In this document: positions 57,474 to 64,000 of the stretch, in pieces
Numbering within the stretch: position 1 is the first letter of the stretch
Layout: each line of letters begins with the position of its first letter
Source: Bacteroidota bacterium
GTDB taxonomy: Bacteria > Bacteroidota > Bacteroidia > Flavobacteriales > Weeksellaceae
Length of the DNA stretch: 64,000 nt
Reading direction: 5' to 3'
Assembly: GCA_023461035.1 (NCBI GenBank)
Contig: JAEWOD010000002.1
Span: 1-64,000 of the forward strand
Made by a program: the position numbers and the translations under genes
The notes under the pieces: model-generated
Seen by the model: the letters and a program-made list of their open reading frames with translations, nothing else
Databases searched by the model: none
Told to the model about the DNA's origin: nothing

Positions 57474-58022
57474 ATGAAAAAATCATTTATCCTTTTATTC
57501 TCATTAATCTGTTCCATTCTATTTACCGAAACGAAAGCACAGGCATTTCAAAAAGGAACCACGACCATCAATGCCGGAGTCGGTGTAGGAACTGCTTTGG
57601 GCGGATACGGAAAAGTAAGGCCTGCTATCAGTTTGTCGGCAGACCATGGAATCTGGGAAGTCGGCGGACCGGGTATAGTTAGTTTAGGTGGATATGCCGG
57701 AACGACCGGATATAAATATTCTGAATCAGGTTATACTTCCAAATGGAACTACATCATTGTAGGAGTTCGTGGTGCTTATCATTACAACGGATTTGAAAAT
57801 CTTTCCAATTTGGATGTGTATGCCGGAGCAATGGTCGCATATAACATTGTCAAATATTCATCAGATTTAGACGAAGATTATTTTAGTAAAAACTATGGCA
57901 GCGGTGTCGGTGTAAGCGGATTTGCCGGTGCACGCTGGTTTTTCACCGATATGTTCGGAGTCTATGCGGAATTAGGTTATGGCGTTTCGGTTTTAAATGC
58001 CGGCCTAACCCTTAAATTCTGA
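57474..58022 (+). CDS. Outer-membrane beta-barrel protein (OmpA/porin-like)
   Basis: The 182-residue protein has a signal peptide (KKSFILLFSLICSILFTETKAQA) and then about eight alternating amphipathic beta-strands rich in Gly/Tyr, ending VSVLNAGLTLKF with the terminal Phe typical of beta-barrels. It resembles small outer-membrane proteins of the OprF/opacity type. It follows lipoprotein 5 across a terminator and lacks the box, so it is separately transcribed. It precedes the kinase operon. Confidence 0.82.
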   Translation: MKKSFILLFSLICSILFTETKAQAFQKGTTTINAGVGVGTALGGYGKVRPAISLSADHGIWEVGGPGIVSLGGYAGTTGYKYSESGYTSKWNYIIVGVRGAYHYNGFENLSNLDVYAGAMVAYNIVKYSSDLDEDYFSKNYGSGVGVSGFAGARWFFTDMFGVYAELGYGVSVLNAGLTLKF

Positions 58023-58175
58023 TGAAGTCCTAAAATTACAAGGATATATAAATGTATGTCCTTGTTTTTTATCCTGAATTTTAAAATATGGATAGGTTTC
58101 TGTAACTTGACAACATAAATAACTAGAACCCTAACATAAAACTAAACTTCAGATTGATAATTTATAAGTTGTTTT

Positions 58176-60140
58176 ATGAAAAAAATATTCCCCATTATTC
58201 AAATGAATCTATATTTTAAACAGTGGTTTTTTATTCCGGTTTTCTTCTTTTCTTATTTTGTTTTTGCGCAGTCACTTGATTCATTAGAACAAGTGCTTGC
58301 TACAAAAAGTCTTACGCCTGAAGAGAAAATGGAAATTTATAAAGATTTGTCATGGGGTTATTATACTGATATCAATATCGAACAATCTATATCTTACAGT
58401 AAAAAAGGGCTGGAAATTGCCCGGAAAATTAAAAATAAAAACAGAGAAGCAACTTTTTTAAAAATTCTGGCAGATGCACATTACATGGGTGGAAATTACG
58501 ATACTGCCAAAATTCATTTGGACAATGCCTTACCTGTAGCAGAAGAGGTAGATGACTATGTGCTGGAATCTTCCATTTATAATTCATATGCCAATATTTT
58601 TCATGCAGAAGGCGATTATAACAATGCCTTAAATAAATATTTTGGAGCCGTAAAAATTCTGGATAAACATAATGATATCCATAAACTAACTATTCTGTAT
58701 AGCAATATAGGAGGGATATACCAGATGATGCAAAACTATGATCAGGCACTTAAATATTTCAAAAAAGCTGAGGAATTAGCTAAGAAATCGGGGGATAAGT
58801 CCAATTTAGGAATTGTATATGTTTCCTATAGTGATATTGCTCTAAATCAAAAACAATCACCGGAAATAGCCATCGACTATGCAGCTAAGGCGGTTGATAT
58901 TTTTAGAGAATTAGAGGATTTGTATAAAGAAAGTTATGCATTGCAAGCATTGGCGCAGGCTTATTCTAATGATGGAGATTATCAAAATGCTGAAACAATT
59001 TCACTGGAATCAGTCAAAATTGCAAGAGAATTGGGAATTCCCAATTTAATAGCAGATGCGTTAACTATTTTATCCGATATACAAAACAAACAAGGAAAGT
59101 ACAATGAATCCGCTACAACCGCATTAGAAGTTTTGAAGATTGATTCCACCGATACTAGCATTACCAAAAACATCTATGCAAATCTGGCACTTAACAATGC
59201 TTATTTGGGGCAACCTGATTTGACCCGAAAATATTTGGACAAATACAAAGAAATATTTGAGAAATATTCCAATGATTCCTATCAGAAATCTCTTTCCTCA
59301 TTGGAAATAAAATACGAAACCGAAAAAAAAGAACTTAAAATACAAGCTTTAGAAAAACAACGACAAACCTATATCTGGCTTGGAATTGCTGCGGTAATCA
59401 TTTTATTGTCAGCCCTTGGTTTTGCTTATACCCGTTACCGTTTGGCGGTCAGTCAGAGAAAATTGGCTGAGAAAGAAAATCATCGTCTGGAACAAGAAAA
59501 ACAACTCTCTGCCACTCAAGCTTTATTACAAGGACAGGAAGATGAACGAAGCCGTATGGCAAAAGAACTTCACGATGGACTCGGAGGACTGCTCAGCGGT
59601 GTAAAACTAAATCTTAATCACATGCAGAAAAGACTAATCATCACAGAAGAAGACGGAGCCAATTTTGAAAAATCCATCCATTTATTGGACGAATCCATCA
59701 ACGAACTGCGCAGAGTCGCCCACAACATGATGCCGGAGAGCATCCTCAAATTCGGGTTAGACGGAGCCATCCGCGAATTCCTCCAAAGCATTCAAAACGA
59801 AAAACTCAACATGGTTTATCAATCTTACCACATAGAAGACGGAATCAATAAACAATTGGACATTTCCACTTACAGAATCGTTCAGGAATTGGTCAATAAT
59901 GCCATCAAACATGCCGAAGCTGATGAAATACTGGTTCAGATCAGAAAGGACGAGAATTTACTGATCATAGACGTAGAAGACAATGGAAATGGTTTCAATC
60001 CTCATAAAATTTCCAAAGAAAGCGGTATGGGACTTGCCGGAATCCGCTCCCGTGTCAATTATTGGAAAGGCGATTTGCAAATAGACGCTCCTCATGGCTC
60101 AGGAACATCTGTTCATATAGAAATCCCATTGAATGCTTAA
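58176..60140 (+). CDS. TPR-containing sensor histidine kinase 1
   Basis: The 654-residue protein has a signal-like N-terminus, a periplasmic TPR domain (residues ~45-370, NYDTAKIHLDNALPVA- and DYNNALNKYFGAVKI-type repeats), a membrane helix (~399-419, YIWLGIAAVIILLSALGFAY), a linker coil, and a HisKA_3 dimerisation region with His466 in ELHDGLGG. The ATPase part has ELVNNAIKHAEADE, DNGNGFN and GMGLAGIRSR. It should phosphorylate a NarL-type regulator. It overlaps the next kinase gene by 8 bp (ATGCTTAA). The start at 58176 is favoured, though M10 is possible. Confidence 0.95.
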   Translation: MKKIFPIIQMNLYFKQWFFIPVFFFSYFVFAQSLDSLEQVLATKSLTPEEKMEIYKDLSWGYYTDINIEQSISYSKKGLEIARKIKNKNREATFLKILADAHYMGGNYDTAKIHLDNALPVAEEVDDYVLESSIYNSYANIFHAEGDYNNALNKYFGAVKILDKHNDIHKLTILYSNIGGIYQMMQNYDQALKYFKKAEELAKKSGDKSNLGIVYVSYSDIALNQKQSPEIAIDYAAKAVDIFRELEDLYKESYALQALAQAYSNDGDYQNAETISLESVKIARELGIPNLIADALTILSDIQNKQGKYNESATTALEVLKIDSTDTSITKNIYANLALNNAYLGQPDLTRKYLDKYKEIFEKYSNDSYQKSLSSLEIKYETEKKELKIQALEKQRQTYIWLGIAAVIILLSALGFAYTRYRLAVSQRKLAEKENHRLEQEKQLSATQALLQGQEDERSRMAKELHDGLGGLLSGVKLNLNHMQKRLIITEEDGANFEKSIHLLDESINELRRVAHNMMPESILKFGLDGAIREFLQSIQNEKLNMVYQSYHIEDGINKQLDISTYRIVQELVNNAIKHAEADEILVQIRKDENLLIIDVEDNGNGFNPHKISKESGMGLAGIRSRVNYWKGDLQIDAPHGSGTSVHIEIPLNA

Positions 60141-62103
60141 TCAAAAACTAAAACGTTTGAAAATTATCTACTCCATCATACTAACCATATTTTATTGTTT
60201 CAATGTTCTATCTCAAGGAAATTCTGAAATCCACAGTTTAAAGAAACTGATAGAAAAGGAAAAAGATGTAACGAAAAGAACGGAGCTTCTCTACAATCTG
60301 GGCGACTTATTTGAGCCAACACTCCCAGACTCAGCTTTTTATTGGTATGCTCAAGCCAGAGATTTCGCAAAAAATGGAAATTTCCCTCTTGGTGAAGCTC
60401 TTTACGCCAGCCACGCCATTGTGATTTTGAACAAACAAGGAAAATTTTCAGAAGCACTTTCTCTTACCAAAGAAGCAATTGAAAAATATAAAAAAATTGA
60501 CAGCCCCAATAATCTGGCGATTGGGTATTTGAATTTAGGCAAACAATACCGTTATTTCTCTGACTTTGAAACCACTGTAAATTACTATTTACTGGCAAAA
60601 AAAATAGCCGATTCCATTCAGGAAAAAACGACACAGCGCACAGTCAATAATAATTTATGCGCCACATTTATTGAAATGAAACAATTCAAAAAAGCAAGGG
60701 AATATGGTGAAGCAGCATTGGAACTTTCCAAAAATTCAGATAATGAGCTTTCTATGCTTTCACCGCTCTACAATCTTGCTACCATCGAAGTTCAGGAAAA
60801 TAATTTTGAAAAAGCATTAAGATACATTGATAAATTTGAGGAAATCGCACTCAAAAACGAGGACAATTATGACATAATAGATGCGTATTTGATAAAGGGA
60901 AATTGTCTAGGAAAATTAAATTTAAATGAAGGAATAAAATATCTGAACCTTGCCATTTCCGAAGCAAGGAAACATGGCTTTCCGGAAAGCGAATACTTTG
61001 CATATTTATATTTGGGTGAAATCAATCTTTATCATAAGAAATACAGGGAAGCTGCCGCAAATCTGGAAAAAGGCATACCAATTGCAAAGAATTTAGATTC
61101 AAAATATGAACTTGCAGATTTTCATAAAAAGGCGTCTGAAGCCTATGAAAAATTTGGGGATTTCGAAAAAGCACTTTTGCATAACCGTGAATATGAAAAG
61201 CTAAATGAAGAAGTTCAATTGGAAGAAAACAAAAACCGACTCATAGGACTTGAAGCCAAATACCAATTTCAACAAAAAGAAGCCGAAATTAAAACTTTGA
61301 ATGCTGAAAAAGAAGCACAGACTTTAAAAATCCGACAAAAAAACACCCTCAACTATATATTTCTGGGAGCAGTATTACTGATTGGAATCATCAGTATTTT
61401 AACCTACCTCAATTATAAAAATCGACAAAAAATCAGCCAACAGCGAATTTCGGAACTCGAAAAAGAAAAACAACTCTCTGCCACCCAAGCACTCTTACAA
61501 GGCCAGGAAGACGAACGAAGCCGTATGGCAAAAGAACTTCACGATGGACTCGGTGGGCTGCTCAGCGGCGTAAAACTAAATCTTAATCACATGCAGAAAA
61601 AACTAATTATCACAGAAGAAGACGGAGCCAATTTTGAAAAGTCCATCCATCTATTGGACGAATCCATCAGCGAACTGCGCAGAGTTGCCCACAACATGAT
61701 GCCGGAAAGTATTCTTAAATTTGGATTGGACGGAGCCATCGGCGAATTCTTACAAAGCATTCAGAACGAAGACTTGAATATCATTTACCAGTCCTACCAC
61801 ATAGAAAATGGATTGGGAAAACAACTGGACATTTCTGTTTATAGGATTATTCAAGAGTTGGTCAATAATTCCATCAAACATTCAGGTGCAACCGAAATTC
61901 TGGTTCAGGTAAGAAAAGATGAAGGTTTAGTCGTGGTGGATGTGGAAGACAATGGAAAAGGATTTGATTTCCAATCAGTTGAAAAAGAAACCGGAATGGG
62001 GTTATCAGGAATCAAATCCAGAGTCATTTACTGGAAAGGAAAATTAGAAATAGATTCGGCTCAATCAGGGACGGCCGTACATATTGAAATTCCGGTTGGA
62101 TAA
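60133..62103 (+). CDS. TPR-containing sensor histidine kinase 2
   Basis: The 656-residue protein has the same layout as kinase 1: N-terminal hydrophobic segment, TPRs (residues ~70-350), membrane helix (~408-428), HisKA_3 with His470 in ELHDGLGG, then ELVNNSIKHSGATE and GMGLSGIKSR. From EKQLSATQALLQGQ onward it is nearly identical to kinase 1, while the TPR sensor half is clearly diverged. This suggests duplication with retained or converted catalytic domain. It probably shares the downstream response regulator and could heterodimerise with kinase 1. Confidence 0.95.
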   Translation: MLNQKLKRLKIIYSIILTIFYCFNVLSQGNSEIHSLKKLIEKEKDVTKRTELLYNLGDLFEPTLPDSAFYWYAQARDFAKNGNFPLGEALYASHAIVILNKQGKFSEALSLTKEAIEKYKKIDSPNNLAIGYLNLGKQYRYFSDFETTVNYYLLAKKIADSIQEKTTQRTVNNNLCATFIEMKQFKKAREYGEAALELSKNSDNELSMLSPLYNLATIEVQENNFEKALRYIDKFEEIALKNEDNYDIIDAYLIKGNCLGKLNLNEGIKYLNLAISEARKHGFPESEYFAYLYLGEINLYHKKYREAAANLEKGIPIAKNLDSKYELADFHKKASEAYEKFGDFEKALLHNREYEKLNEEVQLEENKNRLIGLEAKYQFQQKEAEIKTLNAEKEAQTLKIRQKNTLNYIFLGAVLLIGIISILTYLNYKNRQKISQQRISELEKEKQLSATQALLQGQEDERSRMAKELHDGLGGLLSGVKLNLNHMQKKLIITEEDGANFEKSIHLLDESISELRRVAHNMMPESILKFGLDGAIGEFLQSIQNEDLNIIYQSYHIENGLGKQLDISVYRIIQELVNNSIKHSGATEILVQVRKDEGLVVVDVEDNGKGFDFQSVEKETGMGLSGIKSRVIYWKGKLEIDSAQSGTAVHIEIPVG

Positions 62104-62121
62104 ATGCTTAAATTAATTTAG

Positions 62122-62742
62122 ATGAAGATACTTATGATTGAAGACCATCAGGTGGTGGCACAGGGGATTAGCACTATGCTTAACGAATTGGATTATGTGG
62201 AGAATGTTGAGCATGTTTCGGAGGGGAATTTAGGGATTGAATTTATCCGTCAAAATCCTGAAACAGACATCGTCCTGCTGGATATCAATCTACCCGACGG
62301 AAATGGAATTGAATTCTGCGCAGACATCCGTCAAGAATTTCCTGAAATCGGAATCATTGCACTGAGCACATTCAATCAGGCAGGAATTATCAATAAAATG
62401 CTGGAAAACGGTGCTGATTCTTATCTGCTGAAAAATACTAGTTCAGAAGAACTTATTGAAGCGATTGAAAAAGTCTCATCAGGCCAAAAACATCTCACCT
62501 CCCGAATCAAAAAAATATTAAGTAATAGTTCCGTTTCAAATTGCAAGACTCCCGTTTTTACCAAACGTGAAAAAGAAGTTTTGGCTCTGATAGCCGAAGG
62601 TCTGACCAATCAGGAAATTGCCGATCAATTGTTCATCAGTCAACTAACAGTCATCAGTCATCGCAAAAGTTTATTGGAAAAAACCGAATCCAAAAACACA
62701 GCACAACTTATCAAGTACTGTTTTGAGTTCGGTCTATTGTAA
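62122..62742 (+). CDS. NarL/LuxR-family response regulator
   Basis: The 206-residue protein has an N-terminal receiver domain (residues ~1-120) with acidic pocket IEDH, phosphoacceptor Asp54 in LLDINLPDGNG, Ser82 in ALSTF and Lys104 in YLLKNTS, and a C-terminal LuxR helix-turn-helix (~145-206, KREKEVLALIAEGLTNQEIA and the following QLFISQLTVISHRK). It begins 18 bp after kinase 2 and completes a three-gene two-component operon. Targets are not shown by sequence; the nearby palindromic lipoprotein box is a candidate. Confidence 0.95.
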   Translation: MKILMIEDHQVVAQGISTMLNELDYVENVEHVSEGNLGIEFIRQNPETDIVLLDINLPDGNGIEFCADIRQEFPEIGIIALSTFNQAGIINKMLENGADSYLLKNTSSEELIEAIEKVSSGQKHLTSRIKKILSNSSVSNCKTPVFTKREKEVLALIAEGLTNQEIADQLFISQLTVISHRKSLLEKTESKNTAQLIKYCFEFGLL

Positions 62743-62781
62743 ATATTTTTTCCGCTTTAAATAATGATGCTACAAAATCAA

Positions 62782-64000
62782 TTAATCATCGTCATCACCC
62801 CCCGGAGTTCCCGGACCATTTTTACGGTCTCCCTCTTCTTTTTTATCAGGTCTTTTTGGAGTCGTTCCGGATTGATTGGGATTTGAGCTAGGATTTGAGT
62901 TAGGATTATTTTCTCGGACATTACCTTTAACCTGCTTTTGTTTATCATTTTCCCCGGCTTTGGCCTCTGCCTCTTTGTTTTTCTCCATTCCTTCCGTTTC
63001 CTGCGTAGTCTTTTTTCCGTTTAATAAATCCAGAATTTCCTGCGCTTTTTTGGCTTCATCGGTATTTTGGTAGGCTACCGTAATTAATTCCAATGCAGAA
63101 ATAAGCTGTTCTCTTCCTTCCGTTTTTCCGATTGCGAGAGCATTGACCAAAGAGAATTTGGCAATGATGGCTTCTGTCGGCCAATTTTCAATGGCCTGAA
63201 CTGTTCTGGATTTTACTTCATCATATTTTCCGGCTTTATAGAAATCATAAGTTTCTTCATAAAACGCCAAGGCTTCCTTTGTTGTGGGTGTGATAAAATC
63301 TACTTCCGGATTAAGGATATATTCGGCATAAATGGAATTGGGATATTTGGATAAAATATGATTTTTATATTCTTCTGCTTTTGCCAAATTATCTTCTTTC
63401 TGATTGATTCGGTAAATCTGATAATAAGCCTGTGCTTCTGTAGATTGCTCTTTGGGAGGTGTTGAAACCAAATGTTCTAAAGTTTCCGTTGCCGTTTTGG
63501 CATTTTTAAACAAATCATAATAACCGATTCCCAACGAAAGTTCGGTTGTATCCCGTTCTATTTTTAATCTGTTCAGTTCATTTGGTTTGGTAGGAATTTG
63601 TTCCAAATAAAAGTCCAATTCATATCGCCGTGGATTTTGTGTGTCTGCTTGTCCCAACATTTGGGCTTCCTGATCCTCCAGACTCAATGTACCGCCGGTA
63701 GAACTTCTCCAGTTATCGCCAAGCCGCACATTTCCCCAGATACGTTTGAATTCGTTTTGACCATTTGACTTTAATGAGGTGTTATAAAAATAAAAATTAC
63801 CTGCTCCTTCATCAAATGAACCGCCAAAACTTCCGCCTTTGGTTTGGGTTTGGAAAATAGTGACTTCTTCTTCTATTTGTTTTTGACGTTTGGCATCTTC
63901 AATTTTTAATTTGGCAATGTAATCTCCAAAAAATTTGTCTCTCTCTTCCGGAGTCATATTGGCCAATTTTAAAATACTGTCATTTCGTTTCACTAAATAA
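62782..64000 (-). CDS. sprE: SprE/PorW (type IX secretion/gliding) protein, C-terminal part, truncated by the window edge
   Basis: The frame is open to the last base, so this is the downstream part of a longer protein; its start is outside. The 5' side begins YLVKRNDSILKLANMTPEER, followed by NFYFYNTSLKSNGQNEFKRIWGNVR (overlapping parts: FYFYNTSLKSNGQNEF and FKRIWGNVRLGDNWR), characteristic of SprE/PorW, a lipoprotein required for type IX secretion and gliding. TPR-like helices fill ~residues 150-320 of this part. The end is Asn/Ser/Pro/Gly/Asp-rich (NSNPSSNPNQSG, GGDDDD). The GTG at 63993 is internal, not a start. Confidence 0.9.
   Translation of the reverse strand, partial: YLVKRNDSILKLANMTPEERDKFFGDYIAKLKIEDAKRQKQIEEEVTIFQTQTKGGSFGGSFDEGAGNFYFYNTSLKSNGQNEFKRIWGNVRLGDNWRSSTGGTLSLEDQEAQMLGQADTQNPRRYELDFYLEQIPTKPNELNRLKIERDTTELSLGIGYYDLFKNAKTATETLEHLVSTPPKEQSTEAQAYYQIYRINQKEDNLAKAEEYKNHILSKYPNSIYAEYILNPEVDFITPTTKEALAFYEETYDFYKAGKYDEVKSRTVQAIENWPTEAIIAKFSLVNALAIGKTEGREQLISALELITVAYQNTDEAKKAQEILDLLNGKKTTQETEGMEKNKEAEAKAGENDKQKQVKGNVRENNPNSNPSSNPNQSGTTPKRPDKKEEGDRKNGPGTPGGDDDD

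Noticed and set aside
1..64000. tRNA, rRNA or tmRNA genes and an origin of replication
   Set aside because: No cloverleaf pattern, rRNA segment, DnaA-box cluster or dnaA gene was recognised by eye; small RNAs could still be missed.

Overview
The window is AT-rich chromosomal DNA of a flavobacterium (Bacteroidetes, order Flavobacteriales, possibly Weeksellaceae; the family is an inference from protein flavour). Supporting signs are the C-terminal part of the gliding/type IX secretion protein SprE/PorW at the right edge, the TAnnTTTG promoter motif before many genes, near absence of Shine-Dalgarno sequences, and families such as DUF4294, type B L31 and TPR sensor kinases. No rRNA, tRNA, CRISPR array or integrase gene was seen.

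Layout. 0.3-22 kb is mostly housekeeping: valS, a DUF1573 protein, a MATE exporter, acyl-CoA synthetase, rpmE2, an M42 peptidase, pfkA-gapA, an ECF-like sigma factor with a 46-residue downstream ORF, uvrA, rmuC and obgE. 22-27 kb is a minus-strand cluster of guanidine/citrulline and amidohydrolase enzymes (ctlX, a DDAH-like enzyme, a cytosine-deaminase-like enzyme) that also holds a frameshifted membrane-protein gene. 28.2-31.6 kb is an accessory patch between a GreA-like gene and mnmE: hipBA, a Fic protein, and two gene fragments, one resembling the C-terminus of the DISARM protein DrmB. 33-42 kb holds mnmE, an orphan phage-tail-tube-like protein, a DtxR-type regulator with a metallophosphoesterase, and a flotillin operon. 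42-52 kb holds a GH92 mannosidase, an SDR, a lipoprotein esterase, pyrD, a 2-hydroxyacid dehydrogenase, an RNA m5C methyltransferase and hmgA. 52.5-58 kb is an array of five lipoproteins plus an outer-membrane barrel. 58-62.7 kb is a two-component system with twin TPR histidine kinases and one LuxR-type regulator, followed by sprE.

Main discoveries. (1) Three 18-bp copies of the mnmE 3' end, each encoding FC[I/L]GK-stop on the same strand (28216, 29983, 31587), bracket two small cargo units (hipBA; Fic plus drmB fragment). This is the footprint of serial site-specific integration at the mnmE 3' end, the site also used by Salmonella island SGI1. (2) MnmE carries about 55 extra residues encoded by intergenic-type repeats inserted in frame. 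(3) Four lipoprotein transcription units share a 22-bp palindromic box placed exactly against the -33 element of a canonical Bacteroidetes promoter, and two of them share leader and signal peptide but have unrelated mature domains. (4) The tandem histidine kinases have near-identical catalytic cores but diverged sensors. (5) Several dispersed repeat families recur in the window, including a two-hairpin element with compensatory base changes and a ~145-nt element that in one copy is interrupted by a 160-bp MITE-like insertion.

Working model for 52-63 kb (inference): the kinase pair senses an envelope state and the regulator, or another factor binding the 22-bp box, controls the lipoprotein set.
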